The notes under the pieces were generated by a model. It worked only from the letters and a program-made list of their open reading frames with translations, had not been told where the DNA came from and searched no databases. Shown piece by piece: positions 25,248 to 34,739 of a stretch of DNA of 43,134 nucleotides. The stretch lies in contig DJEW01000036.1 of assembly GCA_002431965.1 (NCBI GenBank), forward strand, positions 1-43,134. Reading direction: 5' to 3'. A program made the position numbers and the translations under genes. The stretch comes from Clostridiales bacterium UBA5888. Lineage in GTDB: Bacteria; Bacillota; Clostridia; Oscillospirales; Oscillospiraceae. Within the stretch, counting starts at the first letter, position 1, and the number at the start of each line of letters is the position of its first letter.

Positions 25248-26555
25248 TTACTCTGTCTTCAGCTCATCGGCAGTGCCTTTACCGCGCAGATAATGCATCA
25301 CATAGGCAGCTTCAAGCGCGGAAATAAACACCGTCACAGCGACGGTTGCAATTGCCGCCCCCTGTGAACCAAGCTTCCCTATCAGTATAAGATCAAGCAC
25401 AATATTCAGCACGCCTGCCAAGGATGCCAACATCAGGTTTATTTTCACGCGCTTCATGACATATATTGCATTTGTTAAAAGTTTTCTTATTCCCGCGTTC
25501 ACGAAGAAATTAACACAGAGAATCCTGAATATAGGCACTACCCCTATATACTTTTCGCCGTATACAATATAGATTATAATCGGTGCAAACGCAAACATAA
25601 TTATCAAAAGCAGTAATGCTACACCGACAAAAACGCAGACATATTCTTTTAATTGATTTGCAAACCGCCCTGGATTTTGACTGTACCCCTCTACCATAAG
25701 CGGATAAAAATACGTGACCAAGCTTGTTGGAACAAACATCATTGCGCTGGGTATCGCAGACGCGACCTTGTAGTCAGCCAGTATCTCCGCATCTCCAAGC
25801 ACATAGTTCAGGCATGTTATATCCAGCAATACAAGTGCAGTTGTGACAAAATCCGTTGCGATGCACAGCATGCAGTATCCGGATATTTCTCTCTTTCCAT
25901 CGGTCGCAAGCTTTGGAGCCGGCATTGCCAGCTCCTCGAAGAAACCGGCTTTCTTTAAGAAACGAAATGCCATCAGCGCGGAAACTATCTGAGTAAAATA
26001 AGACGATATGATAAGTCCGGCTATACCCCACCACAACGTAAAAACAATATTCCCCCCGCATATCGTGACCGCATACACGATATACACCAGCCCGAATTCG
26101 CGGTTTTTCCGTTTTACGCGCAACGTCATTTGCAGATAATTATTCGTGTAAATCACAATGGGATAGCCGCACATCATCCGCAAGTACAAACCCGCACCGT
26201 CAGGTTTATAGATACTGCCGACTGCAAATATAAAAAGCGCCAAGAAAATGTTGAAGAGAGAGCCCATGGAAAAAGCGAACCGATATATTGAGATTTTTCG
26301 TTCCTGCGTCACGTTCTCGCTGCAAAACTGCAATATCGCACTTATCATACCCATGCCGATAAATATCGCCATGTAGGAGTAGATATTGCTCGCATCGACA
26401 TATACGCCGTAATCCGTCTTTGACAGATTTCTTATTACAACAACAGATGAAATAAAGCCAAAAAACTGTGCTGCAAAATTCCCGCCGAATATCCACAAAA
26501 AACCGTTTTGTATCAGCGGCGCTATTCTGTTTTTTACGTTTTCAGCGAACTTCAA
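25248..26555 (-). CDS. Wzx-like polysaccharide flippase (MOP superfamily)
   Basis: This 435-residue membrane protein has about 12 hydrophobic segments and the usual start of O-unit/capsule flippases (GFLWIFGGNFAAQFFGFISSVVVIRNLSKTDYG, positions about 18-50). It is likely to move lipid-linked repeat units across the membrane. The start is TTG 26555, with AGGAG 8 bases before it; the nearby ATG is out of frame and soon hits a stop. The gene is clearly more AT-rich than its neighbours, which is typical for flippases in exchanged polysaccharide loci and suggests separate ancestry. Confidence 0.9.
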   Translation of the reverse strand: MKFAENVKNRIAPLIQNGFLWIFGGNFAAQFFGFISSVVVIRNLSKTDYGVYVDASNIYSYMAIFIGMGMISAILQFCSENVTQERKISIYRFAFSMGSLFNIFLALFIFAVGSIYKPDGAGLYLRMMCGYPIVIYTNNYLQMTLRVKRKNREFGLVYIVYAVTICGGNIVFTLWWGIAGLIISSYFTQIVSALMAFRFLKKAGFFEELAMPAPKLATDGKREISGYCMLCIATDFVTTALVLLDITCLNYVLGDAEILADYKVASAIPSAMMFVPTSLVTYFYPLMVEGYSQNPGRFANQLKEYVCVFVGVALLLLIIMFAFAPIIIYIVYGEKYIGVVPIFRILCVNFFVNAGIRKLLTNAIYVMKRVKINLMLASLAGVLNIVLDLILIGKLGSQGAAIATVAVTVFISALEAAYVMHYLRGKGTADELKTE

Positions 26556-26585
26556 CGTACATTCTCCTGTACAACCTATATAGCC

Positions 26586-27716
26586 TTACAAAGCGCTTTC
26601 CATCACTTTTGCGATCTTCGCGCCGACGGCGTCCGGCGAAAAGCGCTCGCGTGCGCGGCGCGCTATCGCGGCTTTATCATACTTCTGCACATCCTTGCAG
26701 ATGTCCAGCATAGCCGCGGCAAGTCCGTCGATATCGTCCACAGCGACCATGAGACCGTCCTCTGCGCCGATAAAGCACTCCGTGCCGCCGCAGCGTGTGG
26801 CGATCACGGGCACGCCGCAGCACATCGCCTCGGCATACACAACGCCGAATGTCTCATGCCGGCTGGCAAGGACGAAGCAGTCGCTCTCATTGAGCCTCCG
26901 GGCAAACTCGGCGCGCCGGAAATACCCGGTGCAGCGGACCTTATCCGCCAATCCAAGCTCTTGAATACGGCGCTTTATGTTCTCCAACTCCGCCCCGTCG
27001 CCCATAATGGTAAGCTCGCAGTCGCCCCTCGCGGCGCACACGCGCCCAAACGCTTCAACAAGCACGTCAAAGCCCTTGCGGCGCTCGGCGTGCCCGGCGG
27101 AGACAAAGCGGATCGGCGCGCCGTCCGCCCTCGGCGCAGGCTCGAAACGGAATATGTCCGTGTCTGCAATATCGTCCACCACCACGGCTTCAACGCCGGT
27201 GTACTTCTTTATCTGCGCCGCGAGCGCCGGGCTGACGGCTATGACGCACGCCGCGTTTTTATACACATATTCCATAAGCGCCTTCTGCGGCGCGGCTGTC
27301 GCGTCGTCCATGAGGCTGGATGCGTGCTCAGTTACGGCGAAAGGGATGCCGCGCCGCCTGCACGCTTCAACGACGGCGGCGGCAGTGTCCGCGAAATGGA
27401 CATGCACAATATCCGGTCGTCCGCGCTCTCTAATTACGCGCGCGAGGAGCTTTTCAAAGCCGCGCGCGGCAAGCCTGCGGCGCAGAGTCTCCGCAAACGG
27501 TCCCATCGGGAAATTATATTCATACGCGCAAATACCGTCCAGCGTGCGGCAGCACAGCCCCCATTTGCGCCAGCGGCGGAACGAGCGCATATCCAGCGCC
27601 GCAAAAACCACCTTGTTCCCGCAGCCGGAAAGCGCCTTAGCCTGGTCGAGCTGGAAATTGCCGTTACTGGGGTATTTCTCCGACGGGCACCCGTAGGAGA
27701 CCTCGAGAATATACAT
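26586..27716 (-). CDS. Glycosyltransferase family 4
   Basis: This is a 376-residue GT-B fold enzyme. The N-terminal domain shows the acceptor half (GNFQLDQAKALSGCGNKVVF; RGRPDIVHVHFADTAAA). The C-terminal half shows the GT4 donor site: RFVSAGHAERRKGFDVLVEAF and the EX7E element in SRHETFGVVYAEAMCCGVPVIATRCGG. It probably adds one sugar to the lipid-linked repeat unit at the inner membrane face. Donor and linkage cannot be read from sequence. The start overlaps the previous stop by one base (TGATG). Confidence 0.88.
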   Translation of the reverse strand: MYILEVSYGCPSEKYPSNGNFQLDQAKALSGCGNKVVFAALDMRSFRRWRKWGLCCRTLDGICAYEYNFPMGPFAETLRRRLAARGFEKLLARVIRERGRPDIVHVHFADTAAAVVEACRRRGIPFAVTEHASSLMDDATAAPQKALMEYVYKNAACVIAVSPALAAQIKKYTGVEAVVVDDIADTDIFRFEPAPRADGAPIRFVSAGHAERRKGFDVLVEAFGRVCAARGDCELTIMGDGAELENIKRRIQELGLADKVRCTGYFRRAEFARRLNESDCFVLASRHETFGVVYAEAMCCGVPVIATRCGGTECFIGAEDGLMVAVDDIDGLAAAMLDICKDVQKYDKAAIARRARERFSPDAVGAKIAKVMESAL

Positions 27717-28903
27717 CAGCTCTTCCCTCTTTTGTACACGTCCTCTATTATCGCCATATATTCCTCCGCTTTTTTGCTGTAATCGTAGTATTTTGCCACG
27801 AAGTCCACAGCGTTTCGAGAGGCTTTTTCAAGCTCCTCCGGCGGAAGATTTATGATCTGCGAAAGCTTCGCGGCAAAGTCATCCACGTTGTCCGGCGCGA
27901 AGAGCCAGCCGTTGCCCTCGTTCGAGCGCGCGGCGTTGAGATTGTTGTCCTCCGACAGCACCGGCACGCCGCAGGCCTCCATGTCAAAGAAGTTGAGGCT
28001 CGCCTGCCTGGCGATAAGCCCCGCGTCCGCCGCCTGATAAAAGCGTGCAAGCTGGGAATATTTCTGCGTCGGGAAGCGCAGGACGCGGTAAGGGCTCTCC
28101 GCCATGCGCGCCTCGACCCGCTCGCCGTACTCGCCGGTGGCGTTGCCGATGATGAGATAGACGACCTCGCGCGCGGTGTCAAGCCTGCGGTTGATAAGCT
28201 CCGCAAGCAGCATGCCGCCCTTGGATTCATCAAGCTTACCCGCGAAGAGCACGACGAATGCATCCTCCGCAATGCCGTTTTCGCGCCGGAACGCCGCGCC
28301 CGCCGCCTTATCCGGGTGGAACAGCAGCATATCCGAGCCGTATGAGATCCACGGCGCAAGCGAGAGCGGCACGCCAAGGCAGCGCTCGACATAATCGTCA
28401 TCCATGGCGCGGATGACGGGTATTTTGTTTTTGATGATGATGGGCGCGATACAGCGCTTATAGTAAGCGCGGTAGAGCTTTCTCAGGGGATTCTGCGACG
28501 CCATCTCGACCATGTGGTTATCCATGACGACAGGGCAGTCAAACGCCTTGAGATGGCGCAGTATCCACATGCCGGCGGCGGTGTCGTTGCCGTGGACATA
28601 CAGCACGTCCGGGTGCAGGGAGTTGACAAGCTTTGCAAGGTTATCCTTGAATATCGCGCGCCCGCTGACATACGCCCGGATGGGCCGGCGGATGATCTGC
28701 ACGCCGTAGCGCTCGGAATATTCCCGGTCGCGCGCGGCGATATTGTCGCGCCCGAAGAAGCCGGTGAGATAATCGGGCATGCGGTCAAGCTCGGCGGTGA
28801 GGATAACCGTCTCGTGCCCCATGCGGGCAAAGTATTTGGAGAGGATATTTATCTTGTACCCCGCGTCGGGATGAAAGAAATCCTCAAGCTGTACGATCTT
28901 CAT
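27716..28903 (-). CDS. Glycosyltransferase, GT4-like
   Basis: This 395-residue GT-B enzyme opens with EDFFHPDAGYKINILSKYFARMGHETVILTAELD, a GT4 N-terminal domain. The donor domain has FVVLFAGKLDESKGGMLLAELI and SLNFFDMEACGVPVLSEDNN. The usual EX7E element is degenerate: the first glutamate position reads SLNFF-D, so the donor site may differ from its neighbours. It has a weak ribosome binding site (GGGGG) and lies 13 bases after the amidotransferase stop. Confidence 0.82.
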   Translation of the reverse strand: MKIVQLEDFFHPDAGYKINILSKYFARMGHETVILTAELDRMPDYLTGFFGRDNIAARDREYSERYGVQIIRRPIRAYVSGRAIFKDNLAKLVNSLHPDVLYVHGNDTAAGMWILRHLKAFDCPVVMDNHMVEMASQNPLRKLYRAYYKRCIAPIIIKNKIPVIRAMDDDYVERCLGVPLSLAPWISYGSDMLLFHPDKAAGAAFRRENGIAEDAFVVLFAGKLDESKGGMLLAELINRRLDTAREVVYLIIGNATGEYGERVEARMAESPYRVLRFPTQKYSQLARFYQAADAGLIARQASLNFFDMEACGVPVLSEDNNLNAARSNEGNGWLFAPDNVDDFAAKLSQIINLPPEELEKASRNAVDFVAKYYDYSKKAEEYMAIIEDVYKRGKS

Positions 28904-28916
28904 ATTTTGCCCCCGC

Positions 28917-30065
28917 TCAGCGGAATTTCTTTTTCTCTATGCCCAGGGTGCGCAGCACCACCGTGCCGAGCTGAATGATGCCCCAGCTGTTCTTATAATC
29001 GGCAAAGGTTTTGTTCTCGCCGTCGATGAGCGTTTGCAGCTCCTCTGCGCTCATGCCGAGCTTCTGCGCGATATACTCAAGGTCGGCGCGCATGGTCTGC
29101 GTGTCGTAGCCGGGCGTTTCCAGCTCGCGCAGCGCCTCGTCGCGCGTCTTTGTGCCGACGAGTATCTCATTGGAGAGATAGCACTTGCGCTTGTCGTAAC
29201 CGAACTTATGCGGCAGATAATACCCCTCGTAAAACCGGGTGAACACGTCCTCATAGTGCTTGTTGGCATAAGCCTCCCAGCCGAAGCGCTCCGTGAGGAA
29301 GGCTTTGACCTTCTCCTTGTCATACTCCACCATGTCCAGCGGTGCGACGCGCTTCATGCCCTTGAAGACGGGGTAATAAAGGCGGTATTTTATCATGCTG
29401 CACATGGGGAATTTCTCAAGCTTCACCGTGCCGAAGCGGCGATGAATGTCCTTTATAAGGCGCAGATCGTTCTGATACACCCACTCTATCGGCGGGCGGA
29501 TGCACTCGGTGGCGCTGTTCGCGCCGGTGAGCACATATTTTATGCCGTGGCTGACGGCATAGTTATAAAGCCCCGCGAAAATGGCGTGATCCTGCGGCAG
29601 ATCCTGATACGGCACCTGCGACTTGAAGAACGCGATCTGCAGATCGCGCATCTCGTCCCAGTCGACGACCTCGGTGTAAACATCCAGACCAAGCCCCTCG
29701 GTGATGCGCCTGATATTATCGTCAGCGACCTTGAGGTTCCATCCCGTGTCGCACACGTAGCACAGGGGATTGAGCCCCATAAGCTCCTTTGCGACATAGC
29801 AGAGGTACGAGCTGTCCACACCGCCGGAGAGCCCGATGATGCAGTTATACTTCTGCCCGGCGGTATTGCGCTTTATCTCCTCCGCCGTGCGCTGCAGAAG
29901 CGTCTTGTCCTCAAGCTTCGCCCGCCATGCGGGGTAGATGTTTTTATGGTAGTCATTGCAGTAGTCGCACACGCCGTTTTCGTCAAAGACGATCTTGCTG
30001 TCGGTGGTGTCCATGACGCAGCTCGTGCAGCGCTGGAATTTGCGCTCATTTCTTATGTTGCTCAT
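28917..30065 (-). CDS. N-acetyl sugar amidotransferase (WbpG/PseA type)
   Basis: This 382-residue member of the ATP-dependent PP-loop family modifies an acetamido sugar to an acetamidino sugar. The zinc-type cysteines lie at RCTSCVMDTT and GVCDYCNDY near the N-terminus. The ATP PP-loop is GLSGGVDSSYL, about residue 64. Conserved further segments are CDTGWNLKVADDNI, TGANSATECIRPPIEW and KRKCYLSNEILVG. In Pseudomonas and Legionella relatives ammonia comes from HisH- and HisF-like partners; neither is encoded in this operon. The likely substrate is one of the N-acetyl sugars made here. The start is ATG 30065 behind GGAAG. Confidence 0.88.
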   Translation of the reverse strand: MSNIRNERKFQRCTSCVMDTTDSKIVFDENGVCDYCNDYHKNIYPAWRAKLEDKTLLQRTAEEIKRNTAGQKYNCIIGLSGGVDSSYLCYVAKELMGLNPLCYVCDTGWNLKVADDNIRRITEGLGLDVYTEVVDWDEMRDLQIAFFKSQVPYQDLPQDHAIFAGLYNYAVSHGIKYVLTGANSATECIRPPIEWVYQNDLRLIKDIHRRFGTVKLEKFPMCSMIKYRLYYPVFKGMKRVAPLDMVEYDKEKVKAFLTERFGWEAYANKHYEDVFTRFYEGYYLPHKFGYDKRKCYLSNEILVGTKTRDEALRELETPGYDTQTMRADLEYIAQKLGMSAEELQTLIDGENKTFADYKNSWGIIQLGTVVLRTLGIEKKKFR

Positions 30066-30080
30066 TATTTGCACTTCCAA

Positions 30081-31274
30081 TCATATCATTTCGCGGTAGA
30101 TCCCGCTGTATCGCTCATACATACGCTCCCCGGAGAAGCGCTCGCGCAGCGGCGTAAATTCCTCCGGAGCGGGAGGGGCGGCGAGAAAGCCCCTGACGCT
30201 TTCACGCAGCGCCGCGATGTCTCCGGGCGCGGTGAAGCGCCCGACGGGGACGGGCGCGGTCTCCGCCGTGCCGCCCGCGGCAAAGCCCGCCACCGGCGTG
30301 CCGCAGCACACCGCCTCAAGGCATGTCGTCGGGAGATTCTCCATCGCAGAGCATATCACAAATACGTCCGCCATCGTGTAATACTCAGCCAGCTCCTGCT
30401 GGTTCTCGGTGCGTCCCATGGCAATGACGTTCGGCGGGAATTTCTCCGTGAGATCGTCCACGCCGATGAGGATGAACTTCACCCGCTCGTTTCTCATGCT
30501 CTCCGCGAGGCGCAGCACGTCCCGCCCGCCCTTACGCGCTTCCATCATGTACGGCGCGACGGCGAGCACGACCTTCTCATCCGTGAGAGAATGCCGCGCC
30601 CTCAGATGCGCGAAATCGCGCGGGCGGAAAAGCTCGGTGTCAATACCGTTGGGCACGACGCGCACATCGTACTCGCCCCCCAGAAATGACCGGCGCACCC
30701 GAGCCGCCAGCCACTCCGACGGCGTGCAGACGAGCATATGCTGCCCCGTGAGCAGTGCGCGCTTTTCGCGCCACATTCTCGCCGTGAAGTCAAAGAACAT
30801 GGTTTTGGGATACTCCCCAAGCTGCGGGCACCTGCCGCAGCCGGTCTGCCAGCGGTCGCAGGAATTTGCAAAGCCGCACTTGCCGGTATAGGCAAACTCG
30901 CAGTGGAACGTGTACACCAGCGGGATTTTTTTCGCGCGGATATACTCAAAAAGCGGCTTGAGGTTGACAAAATAGGCATGCGGCTCATGCAGGTGGACGA
31001 TGTCCGGCTTGAAGCCGTCCATAAAACGCAGCAGCCGCCGCGTGGAGAAGAAGGAATAACACCCGGTCAGCCCCGTCACGCGCGTGAGCGCGGCGTGAAG
31101 CGCCGTTTCCCAGTCGAGCCCGAACTTGAGGATGTTTTCCTCTTCAATATTCTTCCCGCGACCGTAGCACACAGCCGCCTCGTCCCCGTGCGCTCTGACC
31201 TCGGTATAGAGCTTATAGACGATCTTTCCGGTGCTGCCGGACTTGCAGACCGAGTCGATATACAGCACGCGCAT
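30081..31274 (-). CDS. Glycosyltransferase family 4, WcaC-like with cysteine cluster
   Basis: This GT-B enzyme of about 397 residues starts with LYIDSVCKSGSTGKIVYKLYTEVRAHG. A cysteine-rich loop follows LVYTFHCEFAYTGKC, with CDRWQTGCGRCPQLGEYP, as in WcaC/WbaZ-like transferases where it may bind metal. The donor half has VVLAVAPYMMEARKGGRDVL and CSAMENLPTTCLEAVCCGTPVAGFAAGG with the EX7E spacing. It probably adds one sugar of the repeat unit. The start is ATG 31274; GGAG lies 12 bases upstream, inside the end of the epimerase gene, which ends at 31277. Confidence 0.87.
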   Translation of the reverse strand: MRVLYIDSVCKSGSTGKIVYKLYTEVRAHGDEAAVCYGRGKNIEEENILKFGLDWETALHAALTRVTGLTGCYSFFSTRRLLRFMDGFKPDIVHLHEPHAYFVNLKPLFEYIRAKKIPLVYTFHCEFAYTGKCGFANSCDRWQTGCGRCPQLGEYPKTMFFDFTARMWREKRALLTGQHMLVCTPSEWLAARVRRSFLGGEYDVRVVPNGIDTELFRPRDFAHLRARHSLTDEKVVLAVAPYMMEARKGGRDVLRLAESMRNERVKFILIGVDDLTEKFPPNVIAMGRTENQQELAEYYTMADVFVICSAMENLPTTCLEAVCCGTPVAGFAAGGTAETAPVPVGRFTAPGDIAALRESVRGFLAAPPAPEEFTPLRERFSGERMYERYSGIYREMI

Positions 31275-31276
31275 GA

Positions 31277-32461
31277 TCAGAATTTTCTCCACACCATTTT
31301 GTTCACCACGCCCGTGTAGGACTGGATGAGCTTCACAACCTTGGAGGAGACGTTCTCCTCCGTATAATCAGGCACGGGAACGCCGAGATCGCCGTTTTTA
31401 TTCATGGCGACGGCAGTGTCCACCGCCTGCAGAAGCGATTTTTCGTCAATACCCGCCAGCACAAAGCAGCCCTTGTCCAGCGCTTCCGGGCGCTCGGTGC
31501 TCGTGCGGATGCATACGGCGGGGAACGGATGCCCCACGGAGAGGAAAAAGCTGCTCTCCTCCGGCAGCGTGCCGCTGTCGGAAACGACGGCGTAGGCGTT
31601 CATCTGCAAAGCGTTATAGTCGAAAAAGCCGAGCGGCTCATGCCGGATGACGCGCCTGTCAAGCGCAAAGCCGCTCGCCGCGAGGCGCTTTGCCGAGCGC
31701 GGATGGCAGGAATATAGTATCGGCATATCGTACTTCTCCGCCATTTTATTTATGGCGTTGAAGAGCGATGTGAAATTTTTCTCTGTGTCAATGTTCTCCT
31801 CCCGGTGCGCGGAGAGCAGGATATATCTGCCCTTTTCCAGCCCAAGGCGGGAGTGTATGTCCGACTTTTCTATGTTCGCAAGGTTTTTGTGCAGCACCTC
31901 CGCCATGGGCGAGCCCGTGACGTACGTGCGCTCCTTCGGCAGGCCGCACTCGATGAGATAGCGGCGGGCATGCTCGGAATAGGCGAGATTGACGTCGGAA
32001 ATAATGTCAACGATGCGGCGGTTCGTCTCCTCCGGCAGGCACTCATCCTTGCAGCGGTTGCCCGCCTCCATATGGAAGATGGGGATGTGCAGGCGCTTTG
32101 CCGCGATGGCGGAGAGGCAGGAGTTCGTATCGCCGAGGATCAAAAGCGCATCCGGACATATCTCGCTCATGAGCTTATAGGAGCAGTTGATAATGCTGCC
32201 CACCGTCTCGCCGAGGTCGCCGCCCGCCGCGTCCATATATACCTCCGGCGCGTCAATGCCGAGATCGCGGAAAAACACGCCGTTGAGATTGTAGTCGTAA
32301 TTCTGCCCCGTGTGGGCGAGTATGCAGTCAAAATACATGCGGCACTTGCCGATGACCGCCGCGAGACGGATGATCTCCGGGCGCGTGCCGACGATGATGA
32401 GGAGCTTCAGTCTCCCGTCATTTTTGAAGCGTATATCCGAATAGTCCAGCTTAATGCTCAT
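31277..32461 (-). CDS. UDP-L-talose-type 2-epimerase making UDP-L-FucNAc (CapG/FnlC/WbjD)
   Basis: This protein of about 394 residues belongs to the 2-epimerase family but to its L-FucNAc branch: IVGTRPEIIRLAAVIGK, ILAHTGQNYDYNLN, HMEAGNRCKDECLPEETNRR, LLSAHREENIDTEKNF and SDSGTLPEESSFF. It catalyses the last step, UDP-N-acetyl-L-pneumosamine to UDP-L-FucNAc. It ends the three-gene set 33691-34737, 32466-33665 and this gene, in the same order as capE-capF-capG. The start ATG 32461 has AGGAG upstream. Confidence 0.92.
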   Translation of the reverse strand: MSIKLDYSDIRFKNDGRLKLLIIVGTRPEIIRLAAVIGKCRMYFDCILAHTGQNYDYNLNGVFFRDLGIDAPEVYMDAAGGDLGETVGSIINCSYKLMSEICPDALLILGDTNSCLSAIAAKRLHIPIFHMEAGNRCKDECLPEETNRRIVDIISDVNLAYSEHARRYLIECGLPKERTYVTGSPMAEVLHKNLANIEKSDIHSRLGLEKGRYILLSAHREENIDTEKNFTSLFNAINKMAEKYDMPILYSCHPRSAKRLAASGFALDRRVIRHEPLGFFDYNALQMNAYAVVSDSGTLPEESSFFLSVGHPFPAVCIRTSTERPEALDKGCFVLAGIDEKSLLQAVDTAVAMNKNGDLGVPVPDYTEENVSSKVVKLIQSYTGVVNKMVWRKF

Positions 32462-32465
32462 ATTA

Positions 32466-33665
32466 TCATATCTCCTCAAAGAACGTGTCCGGCTTTGCCG
32501 GATCGAAGCACTCGTTCGCCCACATCACGGTGACAAGATCGTCCGTATCGGAGAGATTGACGATAGAATGCGTGTACCCCGGCAGCATATGCACCGCCTG
32601 TATCCGCTCGCCGCTGACCTCAAACTCAACGATCTCATCGGTGTCTATCCTCCTCTCGCGGATGAGCCCATGACCCGCCACAACGATGAACAGCTCCCAC
32701 TTGCTGTTGTGCCAGTGCTGCCCCTTGGTGACGCCGGGCTTTGAGATGTTCACGCTCACCTGCCCGCATTTTGCGGTGCGGATAAGCTCGGTAAAGCTGC
32801 CGCGCGGGTCGGTGTTCATTTTCAGATCGTACGCCGCCTTTTCCGGCGGAAGATAGCTGAGATACGTGGAGTAGAGCTTCTTTTCAAAGGAGCCTGCCGG
32901 TATCTCCGGCATAAGGAGGGTTTCGCTCTGGGCTTTGAACGCCTGCAGAAGCTCCGTAATGCGCCCGAGCGTGACCTTATGCGTCACAGGGACATGGCAG
33001 AAGCGCCCTTCAGCGCGCGTCACGGGCGTAAGCCCCTCATAATCGCAGCGGTGCTCTCCCCCCTCAAGCGCGGCGATAAGCTCCTCCACCACATCGTCTA
33101 TGTACACAAGTTCAAGCTCCGTCGCGGGGTCGTTGACCGTGATGGGCAGATCGCGGGCGGTGTTATAGCAGAACGTGGCGACGGCGCTGTTGTAATTCGG
33201 TCTGCACCACTTTCCGAACACATTCGGAAAGCGGTAAACGAGCACCGGAGCGCCGGTGCGCTCTCCGTAGGCAAAAAACAGCCCCTCCCCTGCGAGCTTC
33301 GACCTGCCGTAGTCAGAGCCGGCATAGCGCCCGGTGAGGCTTGCCTGCGCGGAGCTTGAGAGCATGACGGGGCAGGTGTTGCCCGCACGCTCCAAGGTGT
33401 CCAGCAGCTCTCCGGCAAAGCCGAAGTTGCCCTGCATGAATTCTTCTGCATCCTTCGGGCGGTTGACCCCCGCGAGGTTGAACACGAAATCCGCCCGGCG
33501 GCACCAGTCCGCCAGCGCGTCCGCGCCGCTATCGCGCGTATACTCGAATATCTCCGCTATATCCAGCCCGGGATGAGTTTTGTCCTTGCCGCTTTTGATA
33601 TTCTCAAGCGCGCGGCAGAGGTTTTGCCCCACGAATCCGGCAGCGCCGGTAACGAGAATGTTCAC
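32466..33665 (-). CDS. Bifunctional 3-epimerase/4-reductase with cupin domain (CapF/FnlB/WbjC)
   Basis: This 399-residue enzyme performs the second step of UDP-L-FucNAc synthesis. The N-terminal 240 residues are an extended SDR reductase (VTGAAGFVGQNLCRAL; the catalytic Y-x3-K in SDYGRSKLAGE). The C-terminal part is a cupin that carries the 3-epimerase activity and binds metal through KGQHWHNSKWELFIVV. This two-domain layout is diagnostic for CapF. Translation starts at GTG 33665 (AAGGGGAG upstream), giving MNILVTGAAG. Confidence 0.94.
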   Translation of the reverse strand: MNILVTGAAGFVGQNLCRALENIKSGKDKTHPGLDIAEIFEYTRDSGADALADWCRRADFVFNLAGVNRPKDAEEFMQGNFGFAGELLDTLERAGNTCPVMLSSSAQASLTGRYAGSDYGRSKLAGEGLFFAYGERTGAPVLVYRFPNVFGKWCRPNYNSAVATFCYNTARDLPITVNDPATELELVYIDDVVEELIAALEGGEHRCDYEGLTPVTRAEGRFCHVPVTHKVTLGRITELLQAFKAQSETLLMPEIPAGSFEKKLYSTYLSYLPPEKAAYDLKMNTDPRGSFTELIRTAKCGQVSVNISKPGVTKGQHWHNSKWELFIVVAGHGLIRERRIDTDEIVEFEVSGERIQAVHMLPGYTHSIVNLSDTDDLVTVMWANECFDPAKPDTFFEEI

Positions 33666-33690
33666 GCTTTTTCTCCCCTTCCGCCTGAGC

Positions 33691-34737
33691 TTAATACTCT
33701 ATGCCAAGCTCCTCAAGCTGCTGGCGGATATATTTGAGCGACAGCAGCTTTCCCTTGACCTCATCGACCGTGAGCATTCTGGTGTTGTTGGAATTGAATT
33801 CGCTGAGATGATTGCGCTCGACATCGCCCTCTACGAAATATTTATCATAGTTGAGCCCGCGCCTGTCGCACGGCACGCGGTAAAAGCTGCCGAGATCCTC
33901 CGCCTTTGCGCACTCCTCGTTCGTCAAAAGCGTCTCGTACATCTTCTCGCCGTGGCGTATGCCGATGACGCGGATGTTGTTTTTATCTCCGTCAAAAAGC
34001 TCGCACACCGCCTCCGCCTGGGTTTGGATCGTGCAGGCAGGCGCTTTCTGGACAAGGATGTCCCCGCTCGCGCCGTTTTCAAACGCGAAAAGCACAAGAT
34101 CGATCGCCTCGTCAAGAGACATGATGAAGCGCGTCATGCTCGGCTCGGTTACGGTTATAGGCTCGCCGTTTTTAAGCTGCTCTATCCACAGCGGGATAAC
34201 GCTGCCGCGCGAGCACATCACGTTGCCGTAGCGCGTGCAGCATATCTTCGTGCGCGCGGGATCGACCGTGCGGGATTTCGCCACGACGACCTTTTCCATC
34301 ATCGCCTTGCTCGTGCCCATGGCGTTTATGGGATACGCCGCCTTGTCGGTGGAAAGGCATATCGCCGCCCGGACGCCCTCGTCTATCGCCGCAGTGAGCA
34401 CATTGTCCGTGCCGAGAACGTTTGTCTTCACCGCCTCCAGCGGAAAAAACTCGCAGGACGGGACCTGCTTGAGCGCCGCCGCGTGGAAGATATAGTCCAC
34501 GCCGTGCATCGCATTTTTTACGGACTGGAGATCGCGCACGTCGCCTATATAAAACCTCAGCTTGTCGGCATACTGCGGCATACGCGCCTGAAAATCGTGG
34601 CGCATATCGTCCTGCTTCTTCTCGTCGCGTGAGAATATGCGTATCTCGCCTATGTCGCTTGAAATGAAGCGATTGAGCACCGCGTTGCCGAATGAACCCG
34701 TGCCGCCGGTTATCATCAGAGTTTTATCCTTGAACAT
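33691..34737 (-). CDS. UDP-GlcNAc 4,6-dehydratase/5-epimerase (CapE/FnlA/WbjB)
   Basis: This 348-residue enzyme begins the UDP-L-FucNAc pathway with an inverting 4,6-dehydration. The start MFKDKTLMITGGTGSFGNAV and the stretch IFSRDEKKQDDMRHDF match CapE closely. The usual SDR tyrosine is replaced by methionine in NAMGTSKAMMEK, as in the CapE/FlaA1 group. I chose ATG 34737 since AGAGA has proper spacing for it and it matches the family start; an ATG two codons earlier (34743) overlaps the previous stop and could also serve. Confidence 0.95.
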   Translation of the reverse strand: MFKDKTLMITGGTGSFGNAVLNRFISSDIGEIRIFSRDEKKQDDMRHDFQARMPQYADKLRFYIGDVRDLQSVKNAMHGVDYIFHAAALKQVPSCEFFPLEAVKTNVLGTDNVLTAAIDEGVRAAICLSTDKAAYPINAMGTSKAMMEKVVVAKSRTVDPARTKICCTRYGNVMCSRGSVIPLWIEQLKNGEPITVTEPSMTRFIMSLDEAIDLVLFAFENGASGDILVQKAPACTIQTQAEAVCELFDGDKNNIRVIGIRHGEKMYETLLTNEECAKAEDLGSFYRVPCDRRGLNYDKYFVEGDVERNHLSEFNSNNTRMLTVDEVKGKLLSLKYIRQQLEELGIEY

Positions 34738-34739
34738 TT

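Noticed and set aside
23930..25327. Plus-strand open frame of 465 codons over wecC
   Set aside because: It is a shadow of the dehydrogenase, whose motifs are all present on the minus strand.
29034..30689. Plus-strand open frame of 551 codons across the amidotransferase and the next transferase
   Set aside because: It spans two well-supported genes on the opposite strand and their junction, so it cannot be an independent conserved gene.
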